DNA from: Orbilia blumenaviensis
Lineage: Eukaryota > Ascomycota > Orbiliomycetes > Orbiliales > Orbiliaceae
Reading direction: 5' to 3'
DNA: 64,000 bases
Assembly (NCBI GenBank): GCA_036872755.1
Contig: JAVHNS010000008.1
Location: 930,001-994,000 of the forward strand
Shown: piece after piece, positions 38,614-50,866 of the stretch
Numbering within the stretch: the first letter of the stretch is position 1
Layout: every line of letters starts with the position of its first letter
Program-made: the position numbers and the translations under genes
The notes under the pieces: model-generated
What the model saw: the letters and a program-made list of their open reading frames with translations, nothing else
Told to the model about the DNA's origin: nothing
Database searches by the model: none

Positions 38614-39512
38614 ATGAAGACCGCTACCATTGTTTCTGTCTTGGCGTTGGTACTTGGTGTGGCCCAGGCGGCCCCATACCCCCCGCCACAGTTGTTGGCC
38701 CGTAGTGCTGTATGCCACCCATAAGCCCACAAACTCCATAGTGATACTGTAACAACGTATTTTACTTGGCATTTTATCAAGTTTGGCTAACCTAGTATTT
38801 TATCGTAGCCCAACGTGCCTACCGGCGACGATGCTAAGTCTAAACTTGAAAAGCTTACTGTTTCGCCGCCCAACCCGGGTGCTGGATATGACAGAAAGCT
38901 TTTTCCTCACTGGAAAATGCAACACGGTGAATGCAATACTCGTGAGGAAATTCTTAAGAGAGACGGTACCGGTGTAGTTGTGGATGCCAAGTGTGCTTCC
39001 ACGTCAGGCACATGGGTCTGCCCCTATACAGGCCTCCCCTATTATCAGGCATCTGATATCGATATTGACCATATGGTGCCATTGAAGAATGCCTGGATTG
39101 TAAGAGCCTAAATTCTTGGATGCCTATTACGCTACGGATTGGGCGTGCTAATTACCGTATTAAATGCAGTCTGGCGCTTCCAATTGGACTACTGAGAGAC
39201 GCGGCGAGTTCGCTAACGACATGAAGAATCCTCAGCTGTGAGTATTAACAAAGCCTTGCATACTTACAAAAACAAATGACACTAACGTATAGCAGATGGG
39301 CGACAAAAGATAGCGTCAACCAGGCTAAGTCGGATTCTTCTCCAGATAAGTGGAAGCCTCCGCTTGAGACTTTCTACTGCTCTTACGCCAGCGCTTGGGT
39401 TGAAGTCAAGAGCGTCTGGGGTCTCACTATTACTGAAGCTGAGAAGGCTGCTTTACAAGGCATGCTAAACACCTGCCCTGGAAAGTCCGGTAACATATTT
39501 TGCAAGTCATAA
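38614..39512 (+). CDS. Secreted HNH-family nuclease (GmrSD/DUF1524-like)
   Basis: Exons 38614..38709, 38809..39099, 39170..39237 and 39296..39512 give 223 residues. The signal peptide is at 1-19 (KTATIVSVLALVLGVAQA). The mature protein has the fungal secreted HNH signature: FPHWKMQHGECNTREEIL, Cys pair CAST..WVC with PYTG, then DIDHMVPLKNAW, where the DH pair supplies the metal and base residues, and SGASNWTTERRGEFANDM. The C-terminal half ends in TETFYCSYA-like and NTCPG segments with Cys likely in disulfides. The expected role is extracellular nucleic-acid hydrolysis for phosphate or nitrogen. The last acceptor could be 39292 instead of 39295, adding one Arg; 39296 fits the family better (NPQLWA). 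Confidence 0.88.
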
Positions 39513-40035
39513 ATGCAATATTCTACCCCAATGAGAGTGCGCAGTGTGCAGAGAATCGCGTAACAACCGTTGCATCGTGGACTGGTAGCCAGAAGGTTGA
39601 AAAGCGCATCTCACACCATCACACCTCATAACACAGATATTTCCGAAACACTCCGATACCCTCAAGCATTTTGTATTCATACCAGTTGATACCCATTCAG
39701 TTTATATCTTGTTATATTATATGAATTTAGCAAAAAAACCTTTTTTTGACACATCGTTATTTTGGTATATTTAACTATCTCAAGTCTAATAAATCAGAAC
39801 AAGTACGATAATACGAAGATTTCAAAGTATAAGTGTGATAACAGCTAGCATATGAATAAAGCTCGGGAGTGGGGTCACAGATTCAACTTAACAATGGTCT
39901 CGAAGCCTTTCCCACTTCTATAACAACCAAGTGTTTGCTTCAAAAATGTGTTGTGCTTAGAGAAACCCGAAAAAAAAGACACAACGCTAGAACCCGAGCT
40001 CGAACGTGTAACCTGCAAAAAGAATATTTGAGATA
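39513..40035. other. Intergenic between the HNH gene and tRNA-Met
   Basis: AT-rich 3' flank. No protein-coding gene is seen. Confidence 0.5.
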
Positions 40036-40107
40036 TAGCATCGAACAGTTTCGATCTGTTGGCCTCCGGGTTATGAGCCCGGCGCGCTTCCACTGCGCCA
40101 CGATGCT
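40036..40107 (-). tRNA. tRNA-Met (CAT anticodon)
   Basis: A complete 72-nt cloverleaf folds on the minus strand. It has a 7-bp acceptor stem (AGCATCG with CGATGCT), a 4-bp D stem (GCGC/GCGC), a 5-bp anticodon stem (CCGGG/CCCGG) with loop CTCATAA carrying anticodon CAT, a 5-bp variable region, a 5-bp T stem (AACAG/CTGTT) and discriminator A. No intron is present. The first T-loop base is A rather than the usual T. The D loop and acceptor sequence suggest the elongator rather than the initiator form. Confidence 0.92.
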
Positions 40108-40714
40108 TACTTGTTTGATTAGAGGAACAAACCAATTTGTGTTATATAAACTAATACTAAATATTGCCAAGATTTTAATCAGACGACCACCAAAGCGGGA
40201 AGTCGGGTGTTACGTCTCGCCGCAGCCTAAAGCAAGCCAAACCCCCCAAACCCCCCGACTGGATGTGCGACAGGAATTAATGCCCCGAGCGCTCCTGGAC
40301 GACGCCGGAAAACGCCAAGTTGTGAGGCAGGGACAGGTGTCGTATGTGTTTGCACGTATCGGGACCATGTTGGTGAGAGCAAACCCGCCTTAGCCTTTAG
40401 CAGCCTGAGATATATTAATAACTTCCACATCATCCAGAGTACGTAAAGCCACTGAGGTTTCGAAGTGGCTCATCGTTTTCTTCTTCGCTTTCTCCAACCT
40501 TTCTGTAATTCTGATTCAGGGCCCGGGCGTTCGGATATTCTTTATAAACCGCGACAGCCAACTTAGAAGCTCGTTTTTTCCAACAGTATCAATACCCAAG
40601 TCGCTTTCGATCTAGCTGGTATCGCACGCCTGCATAAGCACAGATCAATCACTATCAACATTTACAGCACCAGATAGGACCCTTGGGACCAACGACACCC
40701 TCTAGACGGCAGAT
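40108..40714. other. Intergenic, no gene seen
   Basis: Between tRNA-Met and the proline-rich gene; it contains that gene's promoter. Open frames across 40.1-40.4 kb run through the tRNA and are not credible. Confidence 0.5.
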
Positions 40715-42716
40715 ATGTCGTCAAATCCATTCAGACGAAAACCCAATGACGGTACACCTTCAGCATCAGGGAGAACTTCATTGGACATCGACCAAGAACG
40801 ACTACAACAAGTAGCACAGCAGGCGTTTGCGGATGGAGACGACATCTTCGAACAAGCCGGAAGTTCCGGACCAGCAACAATATTAATACCGAATATCCGG
40901 CCAAACCCAGGAGCAGTGCAGGCCACAACCAAAGCGCCTGAAAGTATTCCAGAGCCGCTAGAAAATGCAGTCATCGATAATCCAAAGAAGCTGTCCGCTG
41001 AAGTCACTGGTACGTCCGGATCCGCGTTTGTAATGCGTTGATGTCGCTGAAATACCACGCGGTGTCGTCAGCATCAACACCTTTTTTTTCGCGATCCACG
41101 GCAGCTAATACTCTGATATTGATTTAGACAAAGAGAATAAACTCGAGAATCAGGTTGAGGGTCCGGCCAAACAAAATACTCCTCCCGAATTGTCTGATGC
41201 TACCGATAAAATTGCCAGCCAACTACCAAGCATTCCTCCTACCCCACCTCCATCTCGACCTGCTGCCCCACCAGCCCCTCCACGGCCTCGGAGGTCAGTT
41301 AAGAGGCCCCGCGAAGAGGTTACGATCAGGAACCCTATTGTAGAGGAGGCTGTTATAGTCGAGGTACCAACTCCGGTAACTCCGGTAGCTTCGGCAGCTC
41401 CGAGTGATGATCCTTTTACAGAGGCGAGGTTAAAAGCAGAACTCGAAGAAGCTGAGAAGGATGACGAGAGCTCCATAGTTGAAATCAGGAAAGAAGATGC
41501 CGACATTGGATCTGTAAAGTCAATAGAGTCGGAATATGAAGAAGATAGTGCTAGTGAGATTTCCGAGGTTCCCACGACATCTGCGGCTTCGATGTCTGTG
41601 AAGACGGTTACATCGGAGCCCGAATATGTCACCACGGCCTCATCTCCTCAAACTCAACCTCCAAATCCATTTCGAAAACCTACCGACCCTGAGCCTACCC
41701 TTTCCCGACAAAACTCATTGAAAAATGAGAAAACCGACAAACTTGAAGCGTTACCTCCGCCAATTAAATTTGGAAACCAGCAAACTGGCACTCAGGGCTC
41801 AAAGGCAAACAGGCAATCTCTCGACGTGGATGCTTTTAAACGTCTTATGCTCACGGGCCAAGCTGCTCATACTCCAGACTCCATTTCAACCACAGAGTCG
41901 AACAATTTATCGAAACAAAGCTTATTCGAAAACGTAGAGCAATCGTATACCCCGAGAAGCAGTCAGGATACCGGACCAAGTATGCATGAAACCGAAGCAA
42001 TCGAATCATCTATTCCTAAAGCTGTGCATACCCCGACCCCGCCTCCGCCCAAAGCCAAACCCCCACCACCAAAACCGAGGGGTCAGAGGAATAGCATGCC
42101 TCCTCCGCCTAGATCCGAATCTCAGCCACTTCCCGTGAAGGAAATAGTAACAGAGGCAGTAACGCCTCAGGAAACCCCTGCTACACCTCCGAAAACCCCC
42201 AAACCACCAGCACCTCTTTCTCGGCGAGTATCTATGCAGGTCACCTCATCACCAGAAGGTGGATTTTCTGTACAATCGCAATCGCTTCCTCAAGCTCCGC
42301 CGCCGCCGCCACCACCACCAAGTCGTCGAACCCCCTCATCCCCAAAACAACAACCTACCACTCCACCTACTTCAACTCAAGAACCCCCACCTCCATTTTC
42401 TTTGAATACATCCCCTCTGCAAAATAGAAAGCCGATTCCACCGCCAGCAAGACGCGGTAGTAAGCGTATGTCTGCCCCTCCGGGTCGCCTTCAAGCCACT
42501 GTTCCCAACACCACCACGCCTAGCCCCTCCAAGACATCCTCAATACCAGCTCCCCCTCCCCCACCAATCAGGAAAAAGAGTCAACTTTCCCAATCAGCCT
42601 CCGAGTCTGTTTCAAACCCAAACGAGCCGCCGCCAAGGACAAGTAGTAGCTTTGACATTCTAGAAGACCTCACAAAACTCCAGAAGGAGGTCGACCAGTT
42701 ATTAGGAAGAGTGTAA
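40715..42716 (+). CDS. Proline-rich disordered protein with NPFR motifs
   Basis: Exons 40715..41009 and 41128..42716 join in frame to 627 residues. The sequence opens with SSNPFRRKP and repeats a related motif near residue 180 (PNPFRKPTDPEP). Most of the chain is low-complexity, with many PPPPP and PxxP runs ([25 protein letters not shown]), acidic Ser/Glu blocks and SRQNSL-type phosphosites. The C terminus is a short helix (DILEDLTKLQKEVDQLLGRV). Proteins of this build typically act as SH3/profilin-binding scaffolds in actin patches or endocytosis. NPF is also the classic EH-domain ligand. I do not recognise a named orthologue, so the role is inferred. Confidence 0.8.
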
Positions 42717-43480
42717 AATCTATTGCTTACTACTATTGGCTATCTTTTAATATATTATTCAAAGCATATAGATACCTCCTTCTCCCCTTCTTTTCCATCA
42801 TTTTTCTCTACTGTTTTCACAAACCACTATGTTGTGTACGGTTTACCGAACTGTACAACCGATTGTTCAAATCGGATGGTGAGGTAGCTCTCTTCTTCCT
42901 TCTTCTGAGACAAGGCGGAGGGCCCACCTGGCTACGGCCCGCGCTCTGTGAGCGCAAACAACATATATTATTGTTGTTCTTACACAACTACAATCAGTAT
43001 TACTTTTGTATTTTTATCAAGCGGGCATGTCGGCTTCTTGTGTGGAGTTTTGTGTTCCTATTATTCTGTTTTGTAAATACTCGCCATTCCATGCGCTTTT
43101 GTTTGTTTCTTCATTTATCTCCTTACTATCAAGGTAGGGGGGTTGAAATTAATAAACAGGTTAGCCGGCCTGTCTACAAAAGTGGAAGGAGGATAGACGG
43201 TCTGAGAAAATAGTTATATGTAGTAAATTTTATTATTCTCACATTCGTAAAGGATTCGTGACGCCAAGAAAGATGCTCGTAAAGTTCTCTACTACCTAAG
43301 CATGAGAGATGGATGCAGGATACTTTTAGAGAAAAAAAGATCAAAAGGACGACGCATAAGGTTGGGTATCCTTGAAATGGCAGGGAAAAAGTGGCAGAAA
43401 GGTGAAGTACGGGCAGATAGGTGAAGTATGGGTGTTTAGGGGGGGGAGGAACAACAAAATTGATATGTAGACATGCCTCC
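42717..43480. other. Intergenic between convergent genes
   Basis: 3' flanks of the proline-rich gene and eIF2B-epsilon. It is T-rich, with a G run near 43440. No gene is seen. Confidence 0.5.
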
Positions 43481-45797
43481 TTAATCATCATCCTCGTCGT
43501 CATCTTCCTCTTCTTCACTTTCTTCCTCCTCGTCGTCTTGCTGGATCCATTCGATAAACGCCTTGGCTCCTGCCCGGACCTTTGTCATCTCTGGGGTTTC
43601 ACCTTTGGGGCCATTGTCATCGTTCCACCATGCTAACAAACCCTCGTCGTCGCACAGGTCCTCGTTGTAAAGCTTCATACCGACTGCCTGCATCAACACG
43701 CCACCCTTTTCCTTCCCAGAAAGCTCCTTTTGAATAAAGGTTAAGAGCTCGACCTGATCATTGACCTCAAAAATCATCCTGTTAAATAACGGAAGGAGTT
43801 TTTGAAGGATTTCGTCAACAACAGCCTTGGCGACTTCACCACCAGCGAGCCTTGATATAATATATGTAATGACAGCCGTAGCAGTAGCCCGCCTGACTTC
43901 GCTGAACTCCGCGTTGGCGGACATGCGCAAACCGTTGAGCTCAAGGATCATGATGTCGACCGAGTGGCCTTGCTTGAGAGCCCCAAGAAGAGAGTTATAT
44001 GCCTCTCGGAAGAAGCTGTCAGCCTCGCTTTCACTTGGAGTGCGAGTATGACCCAGCTTCTTCTTTTTGTTTGGCGTTTCCCCGTCGTCATCCTCAAAGT
44101 CCGATATGTCTGAATAATCGAATTCGTCGTCGAAGGAATCCACTAGTTTAAGGTCAGCCTAACCCGAACTTAGAAGATTTGAAATGTTAACTTACACCCT
44201 CCCATTGATGTTTCTATCTGTTCATCTTCATCGTCCTCAGAATCTTCATACTCGATCAAATCCTCGGCCTTTGTACCAATTTTAGTATACTTAGCAGTCT
44301 TATGGACGATCGATCCTTTTTCCACAGCAACTCCGAACGAGATAATTGCACCTGACTCAATGGTACACCCTGCTCCGATGTGGGCATCACTTGCTACCAC
44401 GCAGTTACCAAGAGTACAGTTGTCCCCAACCACGACATTGTCCCAAATGATGGCAGAATGTAGTTCCACGTTCTTCCCGATCATGCAATTCCTGCCAATG
44501 GTCGCTCCTGCAATAACTGTTCCATCACCAACACTAGTCCCAGAACCAATGATACTATTGTCCTTGATCACAGCAGACTGAGCAAGAATGACCTTCGACT
44601 CCTTATAAATATGACCTTTCGTGTATTTGTAGGTTTGTTCATCGAGGTTGGTGTCTGGACAGAAAGGATGTGTCCACTTGCGAATAATATCCTGAAGAAT
44701 GGAGTCATATGTTTGCAAAGACTGTATTCTCCCAGCGTATCCAGATTTTAAAATATGAGCGTAAACAGTTTTGCCGTAAAGCTCGTCCATTAAGATCCCG
44801 TGCAAGAAATCTTTGCGGGAATGTTGCCAATCGAAGTTTTCAGTAAAAAGCGGGGGGACTTCGAAGGACACGATGTCGATACAACAGTCGAGAAAGTTTT
44901 CCTGGAAAGACATCGTTGGGCATGTTTTCCCTAGTTCCCTGGGTAGAAAAACCGCCGATTCGGAATCCGACTGTTTCAAATACTCATAATGGAGTATTCT
45001 CTCCCTGTTTTGATCAAGAATGAAAAGAGCATTCTCCCCACGAGGCCTACAAAACCAAAAAGTGTTAAACCAATCTTGGATACGGTAAGGGGTGATGTCA
45101 TTCTAACCTTGAACGGTGGTTGGGAGAGACCTCTCGGAGCACTGTGGTCATGATGCAGTTCTTGTCGGCCAACCGCCTGGCTTTGTGCTCTTTGAGTATG
45201 CCCTGTAAAGAGACATTGCTGACGATATCCCCGCTAACGAGGATAAAGTCTTCCTTTATCAACCGCGACTGATCTAACTCCCGCATCACGTCCCCTACGG
45301 ACGTGATGCTGGGGGAGTAGACCACCCGGATTTGGAAGGGCGAAGATTCCTTGCTCCACTTCGAGTCCCTATTGAATTGATAACATTAGAAGATTATTGA
45401 TGAAGCATCGGGAAGGGGGGCTCAAACCTAATGTACTCCCGGATCATGTCATGATGGGCATGACAATATAGAAAGACTTCCTCGACACCACCTAGTGCAA
45501 GGAATTCTAGCGTGTACTCTATTATAGGAGTATTCGCTAGTGGTAGGAGGCACTGATACGACCGTTAGCATTAATTTATAGGGAGTATAGGAATAAGTAC
45601 TTACCCTGGGCTTCTCGAGCGTAAGTGGCCGAAAACGCTTGTTAAACGAATCGGCGATCACCTAAAGGAGCCACTTAGCTGGTATCCATGGTTAGGAGAG
45701 AAGTAAATCACCATACAACTGCTTGCAAGAGTGCCTCTGGCGCCTCCTCAAGGAAGCCAGATTTCTTCGCGGTCCCACGTTTCGACGCAGGGGCCAT
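43481..45797 (-). CDS. GCD6: Translation initiation factor eIF2B subunit epsilon
   Basis: Six exons, 45797..45717, 45661..45605, 45552..45428, 45368..45108, 45046..44196 and 44142..43481, encode 678 residues. The N-terminal half is the nucleotidyltransferase-like domain (RPLTLEKPRCLLPLANTPIIEYTLEF, DFILVSGDIVSN). The middle is the left-handed beta-helix of hexapeptide repeats (AVIKDNSIIGSGTSVGDGTVI and onward). The C terminus is the W2/HEAT domain with LLAWWNDD and an acidic tail (EEEESEEEEDDDEDDD). This is the catalytic subunit of the GEF that recharges eIF2 with GTP and is inhibited by phosphorylated eIF2. The six-exon structure is intron-rich for a filamentous ascomycete. Confidence 0.96.
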
Positions 45798-48102
45798 CCT
45801 GTATGATTAATAGGGCTTTCGAAGATAGAGTGAGGTTCTATAGGCCTCAGGTGACAGTATTCGAGTGGTCAGGTCGGGTATGACGTTCCCGCCTCGTTGC
45901 TGGTTTCTGGTTGGCTTTTGGTGGGTTGGTTCTTTGTGAGGATTGGTGGGGGCGGGGAAAATTTGATGTTAAAAAGGTAGTTCTTGACGGAAGAGAGAGT
46001 TGCTGAGGAGGTAGAGAGTGTGTGAGCCTGTCTACGAGCTGTAGAAAATGGTATTGCAATGTCAATGGTGAGGGTTAGTTATGATGATGATGATGACGAT
46101 GACGATGGAGTAGGGTTGCTTAGTGGTAGAGCTATGAAGGTTGCTGTCGCAGTCATGACAAGAACATTGAAAAATCTCAAACCAATGTGTTGCCAAGATG
46201 TTTGATCAATTTGCGTTTCATTCAAGCCGCAGTTTTGTGCACCGCCACGTCTAGGGAATCGGCAGACGCCACAGCATCGTAACGACGAGAAACACGCCGA
46301 CGTCGCGACTCGACTGGACGGGTCGAAGTTCCGTTTTGAGAGTAAAGTATCCGCCCCGGGTCCTTACATAAGAAAACGGTAGACCCTTCAACCCCCCCCA
46401 TTAGTAAGGTTTGCTTAAAGTGGCTACTCGACTCGTCGCGCGAGTCGGGGATGCGAAATGGTGCATCCATCCAATACAATCTCGAGTCGGGTGTTTCCGT
46501 TCATGGTAAGCTTTTAAGTTCCATGAAATCTCCGCCCTGGGCAAATACAAGCTATTCGGCCGAGTCCCTCACCCAGCTTCGCTCGAGGGCCAAAGGGAGA
46601 TCTTCGAAGTGCCTGGGGCTGGCTGGAGCTTTGAATTCGCTCGTTAAGTTGTGATGAGACATACCGCACCAGAGGTTGAGAGCAAGAGAGATGCGAGACC
46701 CGTCCAATTAGACGAGTTATTCTCAATAAGGCTGCATAGCTGCTGAAGCTAGAGTAGGTTCAAGCACACAGCTCATGGCTTGTGAATCTGCCAAGCATCA
46801 TCCCTCGGACCAGGGCAATCCACATCCCTCGATCGAAACATTTGCTACTTATCGACATTCCACTTGAAACCTTGGGTGGCCCGTCCGGTATCACTACTCG
46901 GGGCCGGTGGAGTTTGGGGCTGTCTCCACGGCCTTTGCAAATATGATATTAAAAAAAAAAAAAAAAAAAAAAAGGTGGCGAAGTTTACAACGAACGTATC
47001 CGCGTACGAGCTCTAGACCAAGATTACCGCCAGAACTATCTTGGTGGCCATAGCTTTACTTCAACTTTATTTTTATTTGCCATTTGCGGTACCTAGACCA
47101 TATGGCAAGATTATACTTAGAACGAGGAAAGAAGTATAAATATACTTAGTCAGTGACCCGCTCCAGCTGTGCTAACTTGATCACGGTGCACCAATTAAGT
47201 CCGTCCAGGTTGACGTTATCTCTGCAGCATTCAACTTATTCTTCCGGTTATTTACTCAGCTATTCAAAGAACTTCACGCCTCCCATATTACCCCGCTTCC
47301 TTCAATCCGCAACTGCAGGGTCTCGGCTAATCTCAAGTAAGATTCGCTCCGAATAGTTCATATCTTGTGCCATGTGGAGCCAGGAATTCGCTAACAATCT
47401 GCGAGATGTTACAAGATATAGATAAAAAAAGCTAATTGGGCCACAAGACTTTTGAAAAGGACTTCAAAGAAAAGAAAGAGGCCCACTGGGAGCATACCCA
47501 CTCATTTATTGGGCCCCTTGTCATCTAACGCGCACATCCTTGGATGAGACCGGTTAACGGATATCATACTTCTAGTTAGCGCTTCAAGGGCGCGCCCAAG
47601 CATACCAAGAATCATAACAGTGTTTGTGGCCGGGGCTTTCCGGGGGGACTAAACTTCGAGGATAGGCAGAAATATTCTTGTTACCGGGGGGTTCTAAACC
47701 TGCCTTGCGATATTTATGTCCGTCTATACATCTATAGCCGACTAGAGGAAGGTTTTCCTGATAATCGAACTACTTTCCTGCATGGAAATCCTGGGCAAAA
47801 GAAACAAACACTACATCTCTGCCGCGTCCGTCCTACGCTGCCATTAAACCCTTATTATCAGTGCATATATGTGGTGTCCATTGTTCTGCAGGATATATTC
47901 CACACTTGATTTGGGAATATCTGCATGACAGTTGGTCTGTGCCAGGTCGTCAAGCGGGGATAGTTTCGGAAACGAACGATCCAGCATCGATACTTAGACA
48001 TTTCTCAATAAAAACCCCACGGAATAACGTGTGAGGACCCCATAAGGTGTGGCAAAAAGGGTAACTGAGTGAGGTTGAGCCGAGGGAGGACTCGGGGGGA
48101 AA
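45798..48102. other. Intergenic with simple repeats, no gene seen
   Basis: The left part is the eIF2B-epsilon promoter, with a run of GAT/GAC triplets at about 46082-46107. A 23-base A run lies at 46951-46973. No protein or RNA gene is supported. The right end carries the promoter of the Zn2Cys6 gene. Confidence 0.5.
46951..46973 (+). repeat. Homopolymer run of 23 A
   Basis: The sequence reads an uninterrupted A run between ATATT and GGTGG. No LINE or processed-gene sequence is seen to its left, so I list it only as a homopolymer. Confidence 0.85.
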
Positions 48103-50866
48103 ATGAGCGAACACGGGCAAAGGAAAAGCCCACAACGGGTGCTTGCACCTCGCCCTTCCATTCTTCAGCATGTTCCCCAAAAAACTATCAAAAAGACGAA
48201 AACCAGAATATCAAATGCCTGTACTGCTTGCAAGGCCCGAAAGACGAAGGTACGACAATATGCCATACGAATCTCCTTAGTTTGATCCGTTTCTTGACTC
48301 ACAACGACCGGATCTGGAATCCTGTTCATGGGCTATTTAATTTCATAACAATAGAATCGCAGTCGCGAAGATAGTTCTTGTGAAATGAAAACTGACGATA
48401 ATCTCTCTTTTAAATCCAAATAGTGTGATAATAACAAGCCAAAATGCACTGCCTGTACAGCCCGACCCAACAGCGAATGCGTATACTTTCCATTTCTCGA
48501 CAAAAGAAAACGCCAGCATGTTACGACAAATCGCGATGCTAAAAGTCGGGAGCATGAGCTTTTAACCAAAATCTTCAATGCGACAAAATACTGTTCGAAG
48601 GAGGAACTTCCCGGCTTGTTGGAATTGATTCGGGGTGACGCATCGATCGAACAAATTGCACAGTATATCCAAGATAAGCTTGAGGATGACAGTAATATTG
48701 CCACTCTCGAGGATGACCTGGCGGAGTCTCCTCTAATGGACGAAGAGATGGGGGAGGATAATGAAGAGGTCGAAAGCGAATTATCTGCCTCATCTTCCGC
48801 TGCTCAATCATATCGCCGGTATGCCTCGACTTCGTTATCTTCAAACTTTTCAGCCCATGACTCCGTGCCCCGCCGTGGGCCTATTTTCCGTTTTCCAAAA
48901 GGAATAGTTGACTGAACCGTTACTCCACTAACCCGATAGACATAGTAAAACGATTGATGCTATGGATATTGGTAGTATTGTTCAAATTTCGATACCCGAC
49001 GTTCCTTCACAGCCTTGGACTACAGTAACTACAAATGACGAATTTGTTTCTCACTTGATTCAACTATACTTTACGTGGGAGGCCCCAATTTACGATTTTG
49101 TTGAGAAAGCCTTGTTCATATCAGACATGCGATCCGGCGACCCGAAAAATTCGCGATACTGCTCTCCGCTACTTGTCAATTCTATGCTCGCCGCCGCTTG
49201 TGTGAGTCCGCCCCTCCAAAAACAAATGCCTTCCTGAGGAAGAAAAAAAAAAAACAACCACAAGGCTTTGGGCCACCAGTCTACGGAAACAATTGCCCGA
49301 TTTGCACAACATTCTAACCGTAACGGTAAAAACCAGCGATACTCCGACCGAGATGCCTCATTTGACGATAAAAGCGACCCTGGCTCATGCGGGAAGCAGT
49401 TCTTCGAAGAAGCAGAACGTCTTTGGAAAGCCGGTCCTCATTCAACTTCCTTAACGAACATGCAATCACTCGTAATAATGCACTACTTCGAGGCACTCAG
49501 AGCAAACGACGGGGTTGGGATTAATTATTTTGATACGGCTATGGAAATGTATCAAGAATTATCTTCAGGGAATTATGATGATGGTGGGGCTGGGGGAACA
49601 AATTTGCAACTCTCATGGCCATGTTGGAAACTCTGGATTTGTCGATGGTATGTAAATGACTATCCAAAGCTTCCTATATTAAGAAACGAAAACTACGATT
49701 TGCTTGAGCAGCTATTTTGCCAAAATACCGCTTAAATATACTAATCTTTATTTACGGATAGTTTCGCTTCGATAGTTTTACGAAAACCATATTCAGTTCC
49801 CGAGCCAAACCTGCCCGAACCTAAGATTCCTGAACAGGTTGACCTTAACGATACATGGCACCCATACCCCCAATTGACGAGGTCGCGCCCATTCAGAAGG
49901 ATGGAGATGATGCGTCAGTGCATCGGGCTTGCAAAAGTGGTACAAGTGGCGACCGTATACTTATATTCTAGGACCGCAGCAACTTACGAGCCAAGGGGCA
50001 TCCTTGAAATCCATCAGCAATTTAAAACGTGGTATGAGGGATATTTAAGTACAATAAACCGTACTGACAACAACCTTGGGCCGGATATGACAATGCGGTA
50101 TGTATTCCCTTGTACTCGCTAAAACCCTAGCACATTTATAAATTACTAAACAACGCCTTGTCATGGCATCAACAGCATTTGGTACCATGCTCTCGAAATC
50201 CATCTGTTCAGAGGAAGCATATCGGACAACGCCCCAGTTTGTAAAGAGAACACTCACATGATCTCGTCTGCACTCGAGATTATCTGCAACAGTGCCAGGC
50301 TGCAGCGGACTTATTTTCAATTATACGGCGCAAAGGCAACGATTCTCCTAACCTATAACTCCTTCCAGTCGGGGCTATTTACGCTATATTTCTTAGAATT
50401 TCCTCAGTACCAAGAAGCCTTTATTGAGCATATTAAAATGCTATCGCGGCTAGCGAAAAAAAGGGGTATGTCGGCATTTCAACTTTATACGGTCAAGGCA
50501 TTGGCAAGAAGAGAAGAAATACAGCTACCTGAAGAGGTTTTGGAAATTTTCCAGGAACTTGAGCCTGCGAGATTGAGGTTTGAGAAAAGGCTTAGTAAGA
50601 TTCCAGTACCAGCTTTGAGCTCTAAGGCTCCGACTTTGAGGAAATTTAAGGAGGAATTGGTAAATGTACAAACTCAGGAGACTGGGTCTCAGTTATTGGA
50701 AATCGGTTCACGTTCATCAGCTGAAGACACTTCGGGGAAACCCTCACTTACAAGATTGTTCGACGAAATGGATCCCATACTTGGGGGCTTATCAGACTTT
50801 TACCAGCAGATGCTCACTCTTGAAGAGAAAGAATGGGCTGTTCCTATGTGCGCAGACAGTGACTAG
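48103..50866 (+). CDS. Zn2Cys6 fungal transcription factor
   Basis: Exons 48103..48249, 48424..48818, 48940..49201, 49265..49647, 49762..50097 and 50176..50866 splice in frame to 737 residues. The binuclear zinc cluster is split by intron 1 and is complete: CTACKARKTKC then DNNKPKCTACTARPNSEC, spacing C-x2-C-x6-C-x6-C-x2-C-x7-C, with a preceding basic stretch. An acidic region follows, then a fungal-specific regulatory region (SPLLVNSMLAAAC, NMQSLVIMHYFEALRAND, KPYSVPEPNLPEP, WYHALEIHLFRGS, MLSRLAKKRGMSAF). It should bind CGG-type sites as a dimer; the regulon is unknown. The exon 2/3 junction could use an AG six bases later. Confidence 0.9.

Noticed and set aside
40108..40433. Protein-coding frames around tRNA-Met on both strands
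   Set aside because: They read through the tRNA itself and lack any motif or conserved pattern.
46900..46975. Poly(A) run as the tail of a LINE or processed copy
   Set aside because: No reverse transcriptase, spliced gene copy or target duplication is visible beside the A run.
48030..48100. Possible 5S rRNA (CATAAGGTGTGG)
   Set aside because: Only about 12 bases resemble fungal 5S; the rest of the conserved 5S sequence is missing.
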